64,000 bases of DNA, from NCBI RefSeq assembly GCF_002382885.1, contig NZ_NWVL01000045.1, forward strand, positions 1 through 64,000, given 5' to 3'. Under the pieces are notes generated by a model that worked only from the letters and a program-made list of their open reading frames with translations, ran no database searches and was not told where the DNA came from. The DNA is from Streptomyces sp. WZ.A104 (GTDB taxonomy: Bacteria; Actinomycetota; Actinomycetes; Streptomycetales; Streptomycetaceae). This document shows positions 33,184 to 42,325 of this stretch, piece after piece (the stretch's first letter is position 1; each line of letters starts with the position of its first letter). The position numbers and the translations under genes are program-made.

Positions 33184-35960
33184 TCAGCTCCGAAGGTGAG
33201 AACGAGCTGCGGCCGGGAGGCCGCGGATCCTGCCTCGCTCGACCAGATGCGCAGACTGTCCGTCCCGCTGCTGGTCAGGGCGAGTGAGTAGGAGGAGCCC
33301 AGGGCCCCGCCCAGTGCCGGCGCGGTGAGCTCCACCGCGTAGTCGGTGGAGACGGCGGTTGCGCCGGTGATGGTCCCCAGCACGGTCGCGGCGAGCGCCG
33401 GCCGGGAGTTGTAGGTGACCGCCGACTCGGTCCAGGCGCCGGTGACCGGCACCACGCTGTGGCTGTCGGTGGAGCCCGCCGTCGGGTCCGAGGACGTACG
33501 GAACTGGAGGCGGGCCGCTTTGAGGACCTGCTCGGCCGGGGCGTCGGGCAGGGTGAAGCGCAGATAGCTCAGATAGGCCGTCGTCCCCCGCGAGGCCAAC
33601 TGCTGGTGGTTGTAGTTCGTGTTGGCCGCCACGCTGTTGATGTAGGCGTCCTCGTCGGGCAGGACGCTCACCGTGGTGTCGACGGGCGGGGCGGGGGCCT
33701 GGGCCAGCTCGTGGTGGGCGGCCACCTGGGCCGGGGTCAGCGCCGAGCGGTAGATCGCCGTCTCGTCGACCTGACCGGCGAAGTAGGTGCTGGACGGGCG
33801 GTTCGGCCAGGCGTTGCTCATCGCGTCCCCGCCGACCCGCCAGTACCCGTTGTACGAGCGGTTGCCCGCGGTCGTGTTGGAGGCGACCCGCACCCCGTCG
33901 ACGTACAGCGTCATCCCGCCGGGGCCCTGGGTGGCGACGGCGTGGTGCCACTGGCCGTCGTGGTAACTGGCCGAACTGGTCAGGGTGGGGCGGCTGTTGG
34001 TGCTGCCCACCTGGACGCCGAAGGCCAGCCGCCCGTTGTCCGTGAGGTAGAGAAGCTTGTCGGAGATCGAGCTCGTCCGGCCTTGTGCCCTGCCGATGTT
34101 GTTGCCGAAGCCGACGAGCCGCCCGCCGCTCGTCGACGTCGTGCGGAACCACGTCTCGATGGAGTACGGGGTGGGGGAGGTGTAGTGGTGCAGCCGGTCG
34201 CTGTACACGTACTCGTCGCTGCCGTTCAGCGCGAGCGCCGCCGAGCCCGCGACGGCCGAGGGCGTGCTGTGGTAGGTCGGGGCGTTCACGTACACGCCTG
34301 CGTTGTCGCTGTCCGAGGCGTCCGCGGCGAATGTTCCGCCGGGCTCGTCGTAGCGCCAGTACAGATCGGCACCGTCGGCCAGCACCCGTTCCTGGTACGG
34401 GGAGGCCCAGGAGGCGGCGGTCGCGGAGGCGGCGGGGGAGAGTGCGCTGGTGTTGCCCGCGCCGTCGGTCGCCGTGATCCGGTAGGAGTAGGTCTGTCCG
34501 GCCGCCACGCTCCGGTCGGTGAAGCTGAGCTGGGGACGGCTGAAGAAGAGCGACGAGCCGGTCGTGGTGTGCACCGGGGACGAGCCCCCGTTGCGGTACA
34601 CCCGGTACGTCAGCAGGCTGTCGTCCAGGTCCAGCGAGGTCCGCCAGCTCACCCGCACCTCACCGGCCCGGGGCGCGGACACACTGGCCGCGGGCACGCT
34701 CGGAGCACCGGTGTCCGGGGTGTTCGCGAACCGGGTGAGCGCCTGCTGCGGACCCCCGTTGACCGTGGTGAACTCCCCGCCCACCCAGAGGAAGTCACGG
34801 CCGTCGCGCGAGGCGATCGTCAGCGCGCGCGGCCCGACCGGCTCCCCGATCCCGTCGTTCGTGTCCGGCAGCCAGCCCAGCAGCGCCGGGTCGTCGACGC
34901 TCTGCGCGGTGAGGTGCTTGCGAGTCTGGTTGGGGAAGCCGCCCATTGTCGAGCAGTCGTGGACGTGGCTGGCGGCGTAGAGCACCGACTTGTAGACCCG
35001 TAGTGCCTGGGTCGCCCCCTGGCAGGTGTCCCGCCAGCGCTGGTCGAAGCCGTCCAGCTCCATCGCGAGGCGGCCGTCGAAGGAGCGGCCGCCGCGGCCC
35101 TCACCGGCGGCGTACCAGCCGCCCGACGCGGAGTCCGTGACGATGTCCTTGATGACGGCGGTGGAGGGGATGAAGCCGTCGGGATACGCGCGGGTGAGCG
35201 CTCCGGTGGTGGCGCTGGTCACCGCGATCGCATGGGAGTCGGTGCCGCCCACGGTGAAGAAGTCGCCGCCGAGCAGCACCGAGGCCCCGTCCGGCGTCAC
35301 CTTCAGCGTCCGGCCCGGGTCGTCCGCGTCCGGATTCCACCCGGTCACCGCACCCGCCGGGGTCACCGCGCCGAAGAACCGCCGTGTCTGCCCGTTGACG
35401 GACTGGAAGTCCCCGCCCGCGTAGACCGTGCCATCGGCCGCGACGTCCAGCGCGCGGACCGTCGCCGAGAAGTTCGGCGAGAACCCGGCGCGCCGGGTGC
35501 AGGTGGCGGTGTCGACGGCGACCAGGCCGTTGGCGCCCGTCCCGTTGACCGCGTTGAAGTAACCGCCCACGTACAGCGTCGACTTGTCCGGGGAGACGGC
35601 GAGCGCCCGGACGGTCGCGGTGCCGCTGGTCCGGGTGAAGGAGAGCGCGCAGCCGGTCGGCGCCCCGGTCGCCGCGTCGAACGCCGCGAAGTTGACGGCG
35701 GGTGCGGAGCCGCCGCCCGACGGGGTTCCCGCCGGGCGGACGGAGGAGAACGTGCCGCCGGCGTAGACGACCCCGTGCGCCTCTGCCAGCGACCACACGA
35801 TGCCGTTGGTCTGGTACGTGGGCAGATGGTCGGCGGTGAAGCCGACCGGTGCGGTCAGGGCGGCCGCCGGGGGAGCGGCGGCCACCGGGGCGAGCACCCC
35901 GGCGGCCAGCGCGAGGGCGACGACGGGCGCCGTGCGCCCGCGACCGCCCGGCGCCTTCAT
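33180..35960 (-). CDS. secreted beta-propeller / fibronectin III / LamG / DNRLRE surface protein
   Basis: A 926-residue paralogue of the neighbouring 751-residue protein with the same order: signal peptide (ending near AAPPAAAL), GG-rich propeller repeats, fibronectin III, and LamG with WHHAVATQGPGGMTLYVDG. About 160 extra C-terminal residues start at VSVLPDEDAYINS and match the DNRLRE adhesion/disaggregatase-related module (SYLRFTLP, AARLQFRTSS, TAWTES-like segments). Its start overlaps the gmd stop (ATGA), so surface-protein and fucose-precursor synthesis are tied together. Confidence 0.85.
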   Translation of the reverse strand: MKAPGGRGRTAPVVALALAAGVLAPVAAAPPAAALTAPVGFTADHLPTYQTNGIVWSLAEAHGVVYAGGTFSSVRPAGTPSGGGSAPAVNFAAFDAATGAPTGCALSFTRTSGTATVRALAVSPDKSTLYVGGYFNAVNGTGANGLVAVDTATCTRRAGFSPNFSATVRALDVAADGTVYAGGDFQSVNGQTRRFFGAVTPAGAVTGWNPDADDPGRTLKVTPDGASVLLGGDFFTVGGTDSHAIAVTSATTGALTRAYPDGFIPSTAVIKDIVTDSASGGWYAAGEGRGGRSFDGRLAMELDGFDQRWRDTCQGATQALRVYKSVLYAASHVHDCSTMGGFPNQTRKHLTAQSVDDPALLGWLPDTNDGIGEPVGPRALTIASRDGRDFLWVGGEFTTVNGGPQQALTRFANTPDTGAPSVPAASVSAPRAGEVRVSWRTSLDLDDSLLTYRVYRNGGSSPVHTTTGSSLFFSRPQLSFTDRSVAAGQTYSYRITATDGAGNTSALSPAASATAASWASPYQERVLADGADLYWRYDEPGGTFAADASDSDNAGVYVNAPTYHSTPSAVAGSAALALNGSDEYVYSDRLHHYTSPTPYSIETWFRTTSTSGGRLVGFGNNIGRAQGRTSSISDKLLYLTDNGRLAFGVQVGSTNSRPTLTSSASYHDGQWHHAVATQGPGGMTLYVDGVRVASNTTAGNRSYNGYWRVGGDAMSNAWPNRPSSTYFAGQVDETAIYRSALTPAQVAAHHELAQAPAPPVDTTVSVLPDEDAYINSVAANTNYNHQQLASRGTTAYLSYLRFTLPDAPAEQVLKAARLQFRTSSDPTAGSTDSHSVVPVTGAWTESAVTYNSRPALAATVLGTITGATAVSTDYAVELTAPALGGALGSSYSLALTSSGTDSLRIWSSEAGSAASRPQLVLTFGAE

Positions 35961-36970
35961 CTGTCCACCCGAACGGCGGCCCCGGTCAGCTGGTCGTCCA
36001 GCCGGCGGATGTCCGCGTCGACCATGATCCGGGCCAGCTCACGCGACTTCACCTCGGGCTTCCAGCCCAGCAGCTCCTCGGCCTTGGACGCGTCGCCGAT
36101 CAACGCGTCGACCTCGCTGGGCCGTTCGTACTTCGGGTCGTAGCGGACGTGCTCGCGCCAGTCCAGGCCGGCGTGCTCGAAGGCGAACTCCAGGAACTGC
36201 CGGACGCTGACCCCCTCGCCGGTGGCGACCACGTAGTCGTCGGGGGTGTCGCACTGGAGCATCCGCCACATGGCGTCCACGTACTCCGGGGCGTACCCCC
36301 AGTCCCGGACCGCGTCCAGGTTGCCCAGGTGCAGCCGGTCCTGGAGCCCAGCCTTGATCCGGGCGACGCCACGGGTGATCTTGCGGGTCACGAAGGTCTC
36401 GCCCCGGCGCGGCGACTCGTGGTTGAACAGAATCCCGTTCACCGCGAACATGCCGTACGCCTCGCGGTAGTTGACCGTCGCCCAGTATGAGTAGACCTTT
36501 GCCACGCTGTACGGGCTGCGCGGGTGGAACGCGGTCTTCTCGTTCTGCGGCGGCGGGCTGGCGCCGAACATCTCGGAGGACGAGGCCTGGTAGATCCGGG
36601 TCTGGATGCCGCTGGCCCGGACCGCCTCAAGGAGCCGAATGGTACCGAGCCCGGTGACGTCACCGGTGTACAGCGGGGCGTCGAAGGACACCCGCACATG
36701 CGACTGCGCGCCCAGGTTGTAGACCTCGTCGGGCTGGATGTCGCGCAACAGGTTCACCAGCGCGACCCCGTCGGACAGGTCGGCGTGGTGCAGGACGAAG
36801 GAGCGCTCCGGCTCCTCGGGACCCTGGTAGATATGGTCGATCCGCTCGGTGTTGAAGCTTGAGGAACGACGTATGAGCCCGTGCACCGTGTAGCCCTTGT
36901 CGAGCAGCAGCTCGGCCAGATACGAGCCGTCCTGCCCGGTCACTCCGGTGATGAGCGCGGTCTTCGCCAC
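35957..36970 (-). CDS. gmd: GDP-mannose 4,6-dehydratase
   Basis: Converts GDP-D-mannose to GDP-4-keto-6-deoxymannose, the first committed step to GDP-L-fucose and related 6-deoxyhexoses. A 337-residue extended SDR: GVTGQDG binds NADP near the N-terminus, SSSEMFG supplies the catalytic Ser/Thr region, and YSVAKVYS holds the Tyr/Lys pair. The GMD-specific RRSSSFNTERIDHIY and LGNLDAVRDWGYAPEYVDAMW segments are present. It leads the minus-strand operon and is divergent from the GDP-fucose synthase gene, with which it forms the pathway. Confidence 0.95.
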   Translation of the reverse strand: MAKTALITGVTGQDGSYLAELLLDKGYTVHGLIRRSSSFNTERIDHIYQGPEEPERSFVLHHADLSDGVALVNLLRDIQPDEVYNLGAQSHVRVSFDAPLYTGDVTGLGTIRLLEAVRASGIQTRIYQASSSEMFGASPPPQNEKTAFHPRSPYSVAKVYSYWATVNYREAYGMFAVNGILFNHESPRRGETFVTRKITRGVARIKAGLQDRLHLGNLDAVRDWGYAPEYVDAMWRMLQCDTPDDYVVATGEGVSVRQFLEFAFEHAGLDWREHVRYDPKYERPSEVDALIGDASKAEELLGWKPEVKSRELARIMVDADIRRLDDQLTGAAVRVDR

Positions 36971-37085
36971 GATTCCCCCTTCTCTGCGATCGCCTGAGCG
37001 GCGAACGGTTCACCGACATATCGGAATTGGGACGTTCTGCGGCAAAGCATCACCGCCGTCCCCTTCTGCTGGCACAATCCGAGCC

Positions 37086-38069
37086 ATGACGACCGAACTC
37101 CCCGTCCCACCGCAGGAATCCGCCCGCCCCCTACTGCGCCCCGGCTCCCGCATATTCGTCGCGGGACACCGCGGCCTGGTCGGCTCGGCGGTGGCCCGCC
37201 GCCTGGCCGAGGACGGCCACGAGGTGCTCACCCGTGGCCGGGGCCACCTCGATCTGCGCGATGCCGCGCGGACCGAGACGTATCTGAAGGAGGTCCGCCC
37301 GGACGCCGTGGTGCTGGCCGCCGCCAAGGTCGGCGGGATCATGGCCAACAGCACCTATCCGGTGCAGTTCCTGGAGGACAACCTGCGCATCCAGCTCAGC
37401 GTGATCGCCGGTGCGCACGCGGCCGGGACGAAGCGGCTGCTCTTCCTCGGCTCGTCGTGCATCTATCCCCGGCTCGCCCCCCAGCCGATCCGTGAGGAGT
37501 CGCTGCTCACCGGCGAACTGGAGCCCACCAACGAGGCGTACGCCCTCGCCAAGATCGCCGGGATCGTCCAGGTCCAGTCCTATCGGCGGCAGTACGGCGC
37601 CTCCTACATCAGCGCCATGCCCACCAACCTCTACGGACCCGGCGACAACTTCGACCTGGAGACCTCGCACGTCCTGCCCGCGCTGATCCGCCGCTTCCAC
37701 GAGGCGCAGCGGGACGGGGCGAGCGAGGTGACCCTGTGGGGTTCCGGCTCCCCGCGCCGCGAGTTCCTCCATGTCGACGACCTCGCCGCCGCCTGCGTAC
37801 GCCTCCTGGAGGCCTACGACGGCGACGAACCCGTCAACATCGGCTGCGGCGAGGACCTCACCATCCGTGAACTCGCCGAGACCGTGGCCGAGGTGACGGA
37901 CTACCGGGGGAAGATCGGCTGGGACATCTCGAAGCCGGACGGGACGCCCCGCAAGCTGCTCGACGTGACCCGTCTGACCTCTCTCGGCTTCACGCCGCGG
38001 ATTCCGCTGCGTGACGGCATCGCCCGTACCTACGCGTGGTGGCTCGGGCAGCTCCCGCCCACCGTATGA
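37086..38069 (+). CDS. fcl: GDP-L-fucose synthase (GDP-4-keto-6-deoxymannose epimerase/reductase)
   Basis: A 327-residue SDR that epimerises and reduces the GMD product to GDP-L-fucose. Motifs: the nucleotide-binding GHRGLVGSA near residue 27, the GSSCIYP active-site strand, and the catalytic YALAK. AGIVQVQSYRRQYGASYIS is characteristic of the family. ATG 37086 is chosen because residues before it are not family-like. The ribosome binding site is weak, and a CACAAT hexamer only 11 bases before the start hints at a very short leader. A strong hairpin follows the stop. Confidence 0.93.
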   Translation: MTTELPVPPQESARPLLRPGSRIFVAGHRGLVGSAVARRLAEDGHEVLTRGRGHLDLRDAARTETYLKEVRPDAVVLAAAKVGGIMANSTYPVQFLEDNLRIQLSVIAGAHAAGTKRLLFLGSSCIYPRLAPQPIREESLLTGELEPTNEAYALAKIAGIVQVQSYRRQYGASYISAMPTNLYGPGDNFDLETSHVLPALIRRFHEAQRDGASEVTLWGSGSPRREFLHVDDLAAACVRLLEAYDGDEPVNIGCGEDLTIRELAETVAEVTDYRGKIGWDISKPDGTPRKLLDVTRLTSLGFTPRIPLRDGIARTYAWWLGQLPPTV

Positions 38070-38073
38070 CCGT

Positions 38074-38097
38074 TCACCGCCGCTCGCGCGGCGGTGA
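38074..38097. terminator. hairpin terminator between convergent genes
   Basis: TCACCGCCG / CGGCGGTGA form a perfect 9-bp stem around a six-base loop. It begins four bases after the fcl stop and lies before the end of the convergent phosphotransferase gene, so it could act in both directions. There is no U-tract, as is usual in Streptomyces. Confidence 0.6.
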
Positions 38098-38127
38098 GCC
38101 GGGGCTCCTCGCATCCGCACACCGTCC

Positions 38128-39678
38128 TCAGTAGGCCCCGCGGCCGTCGGTGACGGCGCGCACCGTACGGGCGAGGAGCCCCATGTCCGTGGCCACCGAC
38201 CAGTTGTCCACGTACCAGAGGTCCAGCGAGACGGTCTCCTGCCAGGACAGGTCCGAGCGCCCGCTCACCTGCCACAGCCCGGTGAGCCCCGGTTTCACGG
38301 CCAGCCGGCGGCACTCCCGCTCGTCGTAGCGCGAGGCCTCCTCGGGCAGCGGCGGGCGCGGGCCCACCAGTGACATATGACCCATCAACACATTGGCCAG
38401 CTGCGGGAGTTCATCGACCGACGTCCGGCGCAGCGCCCGGCCGATCCGGGTCACCCGAGGGTCGCTGCGCATCTTGAAGAGCGGGCCGTCGACCTCGTTG
38501 GCCGCGGCGAGCCGGGCCTTGCGTTGCTCCGCGTCCGCCACCATCGTCCGGAACTTCCACATGGTGAAAGGCCGGTTGTGCTGCCCCTGCCGGACCTGCC
38601 GGTGGAAGACCGGACCCCGCGAGGACAGCCGTACGCTCAGAGCCACGGCCAGTAACAGCGGAGCCAGGAACACGAGCCCGAACAGTGCCCCCGTGCGGTC
38701 CAGCACGGCCTTGGCCACCACCTGCGGACCACCGCGCAACGGCGGTGCCACGTGCAGCAGGGTGAGACCGGCCAGGGTGTCGGGACGCACCCGCTCCGGC
38801 GCGACCCCGGAGAGCTCGGAGAGCACGCACAGGGCGACGCCCCCGTCGTGGAGTCCCCAGCCGAGCCGCCGCAGCCGGTCACCGGCCAGCTGGGGCCCGG
38901 GAGCCACCAGCACCAGGTCAGCGGCGTGCGCGTAGGCCCCGCCGAGCACCGTCATCACGTCGTCGTCGGCCGGGCGGGACGCGAGATGCCCCGGTACGTG
39001 CACACCGTCGTGCCTCGGCGCGTCCGCGCCCACCGGAATCGCCGCGACCAGTTGATAGTCGTGGTCCGTACGGGAGTTGAGCAGCTCTGCCGCCCGGTCC
39101 AGGCCCGACGCCTCGCCGACCAGCAGCACCCTGCGGACCCTTCGGCCGCGCCGTGCGGTGCGCGGCCAGTGCCGCAGTCCCGCCGCCGCGGTGGCGACCA
39201 GCAGCCCCGGCGCGACGGCCACGACGGCCGTCGCCGGGTCCACCGGGCTGCCCGCCGCCGTGTGCAGCACGGCCAGCACCCCGATGAGCAGCAGCCAGTC
39301 GCCGATCGTGCCCAGCGCACCTCCCGGCGTGGTCCGCGGCGGTTCGGCGTACCGTCCGCGCGCGCCGCGCAGTCCCGCCCACACCAGCCCGGCCACGGCG
39401 GCGGCCGCCAGTGGACGGGGCTGGTCGCCCGCCCGCAGCAGCAGCCAGGCCGGCCCGGCCAGCCCCAGCAGATCCGTCAGCGCGGCGAGCGTCGGGCCGT
39501 GCCCCGGCCACCGCCGGGCCGGAGCCCGGTCGGCCGGGTCGCGCTGTGCTGTCGGGGCCCTCCACAGCTGTTCCAGGGCCGCCGTGCGGTTCCGGGAGGC
39601 GGCGGTGCGGGGGCGCGGCGCGCCCCGGAGCCCCACCGGCCCGGATATGTCGGTCTCCGGTATTTCGACATGCCCCAT
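38128..39678 (-). CDS. undecaprenyl-phosphate sugar phosphotransferase (WbaP/CpsE-like)
   Basis: A 516-residue polyprenyl glycosylphosphotransferase that starts the repeat unit by moving a sugar-1-phosphate onto undecaprenyl phosphate. The N-terminal ~330 residues have several hydrophobic segments and a Rossmann-like cytoplasmic part. A further membrane segment precedes the catalytic C-terminal domain with FHRQVRQGQHNRPFTMWKFRTM, LRRTSVDELPQLANVL and SLVGPRPPLPEE. The ATG at 39678 is favoured by the GGGGGG before it over an in-frame start at 39786. An inverted repeat and a motif shared with the aminosugar locus lie just upstream. Confidence 0.9.
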   Translation of the reverse strand: MGHVEIPETDISGPVGLRGAPRPRTAASRNRTAALEQLWRAPTAQRDPADRAPARRWPGHGPTLAALTDLLGLAGPAWLLLRAGDQPRPLAAAAVAGLVWAGLRGARGRYAEPPRTTPGGALGTIGDWLLLIGVLAVLHTAAGSPVDPATAVVAVAPGLLVATAAAGLRHWPRTARRGRRVRRVLLVGEASGLDRAAELLNSRTDHDYQLVAAIPVGADAPRHDGVHVPGHLASRPADDDVMTVLGGAYAHAADLVLVAPGPQLAGDRLRRLGWGLHDGGVALCVLSELSGVAPERVRPDTLAGLTLLHVAPPLRGGPQVVAKAVLDRTGALFGLVFLAPLLLAVALSVRLSSRGPVFHRQVRQGQHNRPFTMWKFRTMVADAEQRKARLAAANEVDGPLFKMRSDPRVTRIGRALRRTSVDELPQLANVLMGHMSLVGPRPPLPEEASRYDERECRRLAVKPGLTGLWQVSGRSDLSWQETVSLDLWYVDNWSVATDMGLLARTVRAVTDGRGAY

Positions 39679-39715
39679 GAACCCCCCAGTCACAGTCGGG
39701 CACCCCCACAAACGG

Positions 39716-39750
39716 GACGCATCCGTCGATCCCATGGACTGACGGATGCG
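39716..39750. promoter_or_regulatory. inverted repeat in the leader of the initiating transferase gene
   Basis: CGCATCCGTC (39718-39727) and GACGGATGCG (39741-39750) are perfect 10-bp arms around 13 bases. They lie 38-72 bases before the ATG. The left arm is part of GACGCATCCGTCGA, repeated upstream of the Agd3-like gene at 58974. It could be an operator or leader hairpin. The rest of 39679-40011 has no convincing gene apart from the terminator at 39927. Confidence 0.5.
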
Positions 39751-39926
39751 GCCTCGCCCGGTGCACGATATCCACACACGTGCCATTTCGCTGGAGTTCT
39801 CGTGAAGTTCAGACGGCTCGGTTTCCAGGCCTCCGATTCACCGTAACCATCCGATGTCGCTTGACGCACACGGATGTTGAGGGGGCGCCAGACGGCAAGC
39901 GCTTGTGCCGTACGCCCGGGAACGCG

Positions 39927-39966
39927 CGAACCCCCTGGCGGGAGGCGTGCCCGGGCAGGGGGTTCG
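39927..39966 (-). terminator. terminator hairpin downstream of the sortase-substrate gene
   Basis: CGAACCCCCTG / CAGGGGGTTCG make an 11-bp perfect stem, with a second short GC stem possible inside the 18-base loop. It lies about 45 bases past the stop of the minus-strand surface-protein gene. Confidence 0.65.
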
Positions 39967-40011
39967 GTGTCGCCGCCGCGTACCGGGCGGGGAGGAGGAA
40001 CAGCTGTGAGA

Positions 40012-42252
40012 TCAGAACGCGCCGGTCGTGCGCCTCCTTGTGCGCCGGTGGACCAACAGACCTGCCCCAACGAGGCCGACTGCTGCGAGAGTTGCCGACG
40101 TCACAGTGAGCCCGGTGGCGGCCAGGCTGCCGCCGCCGGATGCGGCCGCCGTGCCGGTGTTGCCGCCGAGGCCTCCGCCGACCGGGCCACCGGACCCGGA
40201 CCCGGACCCGGACCCGGTTCCGGACCCGCCCACATCTCCGCCGCCGGACGGCGTACCACTGCCTCCGCCGATCGTGCTGCCACCCGACGCACCGTCACCA
40301 CCCGTACTGGCGCCGCCGTTCGAGGCGTCGCCGGTGGTACCTCTGTCGCCCCCGGACGCGCCTTCGGCGTCACCGCCGCCGGTGGCCGGCGTGACGGTGA
40401 GCGTCACGGGAGCGGTACGTGTGGTGCCCACGTCGTTGCGGAACTCGGCGCGGTAGCGGTAGCCGTCCTGGGCGGTCCTGGCGGTGAACGCGAGAACCGG
40501 CTCGGCAGCGCCCTCGACGTCCTGCCAGGTCTGCGAGCCGTCGGTGCTGACCTGCCAGCGGACCGCGGGCTCCGGCGTGCCCTCCGCGCGCGCGGTGAGG
40601 GACACCTCGCCCCCGTCCCGCGCCGACCGGTCGGCGGGTGCCTGGGTCACCAGGGGGGAGACCTGCCGGACCAGTTTGGTGATCTTCCCCTCGGCGGGAC
40701 TGGTCACGAAGACCGTCGCGCCGCCGGGGGTGACGGCGAGCGAGGCCGCGCCGAGCTGGGAGTGGTTGCCGGGCAGTGACACGTCCTCGGCGGCGGCGGT
40801 GTGGTCCGCGCTGTCGTACACGGTCAGCGTGCCGTTGTTGTCGTTGGCCGGGTCGGAGAGGTCCCCGCCGTCCTGCCAGACGACGAAGGCCCGCCCGCTC
40901 TCCGCGTCGAAGGCCGCGTCCCGGGCGAGGTCCTTGCCGACGATCGTCTTCACCAGCGTGCCCGAGGCGTCGAAGACCAGCACGGACCGGCCGACCCCGA
41001 CCCACACCGCACCGCTCGCGGGGTCCGTCTCGGTGAATCCGGCGAAGCCGTTCGCGCCGGGCAGATCGAAGGAGCCGGTCACCGCGAACGACGCGAGGTC
41101 GACCCGGTGCAGCTTCCCGGCCGCGAAGTCGCTGTACCACAGCACACCCCGGTCGGTGTCGGCGGCGAACCGGGTGCCGCCCGGCAGGGTGAGGCTCCGG
41201 GCGGCCGTGCCGGTCGCCGTCTCGATCTCGGAGAGCTTCGCCCTCTGGGCGACCAGCACCGTACCCGGAGCGGTACCGGGGGCGATGTCCGTGATCGTGG
41301 ACCCGGCGAGCCAGACGCCCGAGGCGGCGGAGTCGCCGGCCTTGGCGCTCCCGACGCCCCGCAGCGGGTAGTTGTAGACGACGCCGTCGCCCGGCAGGGG
41401 TCCGGAGATCCGGGCCGCCGCCGAGGCGCGCAGCCCCCCGGTCGGGCCGGGGGCCTGGCCGATCCAGCTCTCAGCCCTCCCGTCCTCGGGGTTCAGCACG
41501 TACAGCCCGCGCTCGTCGGCGTCCGCTGTGTCGGGCAGGTTGTCCGCACCGACGTACAGCTTCTTGGAGTCGGGGTGCAGCAGCAGGTCCAGCGGCTTGC
41601 CCGCCGAGGTGAAGTCGGCGGCGGCCCGGTACGAGACGGTGCCCGGCGGCACGTCCACACCCTCGCCCCCTTCGCCGGGCTCCTGGCCCGCGAAGGTCAC
41701 GGGTATGCGTACGTCCTGCGTGCGATCGCCGCCGGCGCGGTGGTCGGCGCGGGTGACCACGGAGCAGGGCACCTCGGCGCAGTCGAGGCCGTCACCCGTC
41801 GCCGTGATCTCGATCTCCACGTCGAAGGTGCCGCCGGGTCCGAAGGCCCGGGCGAGCTCGCCCTCGTAGGGATCGCCCGGGGGCACGATCCACTGCGAGG
41901 TCCTGGAGCCGCCGCTCATGTCCGCGCCGCCGAGGCAGGGGGAGGGGGCCCGGTCGTCGCCGTTGTCCTTGCACAGGGCGACGTAGATGCCGGCGGTGAG
42001 GCCGTACCCCTCGCCGGTGACCCGGACCTTCTGCCCGGCCGGGCCGAGACCGGTGGTGGCCGAGACGGTCAACTTCTGCCCCTGCGGGCCGGTGGCGCTC
42101 CCGGGGGTGCCGGCGTCGGAGCCTGCCGCCGCACCCGCGGGGGTCGCCGCCAGCAGCAGGGCGGCGACGGCGGCCGTGCCGGCCTGACGCCGCACCGGTC
42201 TGCGGCGGACGTTCGGCGGGGTGCCCGGAGCGGTGCCCGGAGTGGATGTCAT
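40012..42252 (-). CDS. cell-wall-anchored surface protein (LAATG sorting signal)
   Basis: A 746-residue exported protein. After the signal peptide (to about residue 45) comes a ~150-residue Ig-like domain with paired Cys residues (YVALCKDNG...SPCLGG; GLDCAEVPCSVVTRADH). The small neighbour at 42326-42865 also has it. A propeller-like repeat region (about 200-510), an Ig-like domain (about 520-610) and a Gly/Ser-rich stretch encoded by short tandem repeats follow. The C-terminus has LAATG at about 710-714, a hydrophobic helix and an Arg-rich tail, so a class E-type sortase probably links it to peptidoglycan. ATG 42252 has GAGGA upstream. It lies downstream of the iron box through the small gene. 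Confidence 0.82.
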   Translation of the reverse strand: MTSTPGTAPGTPPNVRRRPVRRQAGTAAVAALLLAATPAGAAAGSDAGTPGSATGPQGQKLTVSATTGLGPAGQKVRVTGEGYGLTAGIYVALCKDNGDDRAPSPCLGGADMSGGSRTSQWIVPPGDPYEGELARAFGPGGTFDVEIEITATGDGLDCAEVPCSVVTRADHRAGGDRTQDVRIPVTFAGQEPGEGGEGVDVPPGTVSYRAAADFTSAGKPLDLLLHPDSKKLYVGADNLPDTADADERGLYVLNPEDGRAESWIGQAPGPTGGLRASAAARISGPLPGDGVVYNYPLRGVGSAKAGDSAASGVWLAGSTITDIAPGTAPGTVLVAQRAKLSEIETATGTAARSLTLPGGTRFAADTDRGVLWYSDFAAGKLHRVDLASFAVTGSFDLPGANGFAGFTETDPASGAVWVGVGRSVLVFDASGTLVKTIVGKDLARDAAFDAESGRAFVVWQDGGDLSDPANDNNGTLTVYDSADHTAAAEDVSLPGNHSQLGAASLAVTPGGATVFVTSPAEGKITKLVRQVSPLVTQAPADRSARDGGEVSLTARAEGTPEPAVRWQVSTDGSQTWQDVEGAAEPVLAFTARTAQDGYRYRAEFRNDVGTTRTAPVTLTVTPATGGGDAEGASGGDRGTTGDASNGGASTGGDGASGGSTIGGGSGTPSGGGDVGGSGTGSGSGSGSGGPVGGGLGGNTGTAAASGGGSLAATGLTVTSATLAAVGLVGAGLLVHRRTRRRTTGAF

Positions 42253-42278
42253 GTGATTCCTCGTCACAACGCGGGGAG

Positions 42279-42309
42279 CCCGGCCCCGGAGCGAACCTCC
42301 GGGGCCGGG
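42279..42309 (-). terminator. strong hairpin between the two domain-sharing secreted-protein genes
   Basis: CCCGGCCCCGGAG / CTCCGGGGCCGGG are a perfect 13-bp stem around CGAAC. It lies after the stop of the small gene and before the large surface-protein gene, so it would terminate most transcripts or attenuate readthrough into the larger gene. Confidence 0.7.
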
Positions 42310-42325
42310 CGTATGGCCGGGGGTG

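Noticed and set aside
40144..40260. Dense CCGGACC-type repeat that looked like a possible repeat array
   Set aside because: It is in frame within the Gly/Ser-rich linker of the wall-anchored protein and has no spacer structure, so it is a coding low-complexity region, not CRISPR or an origin.
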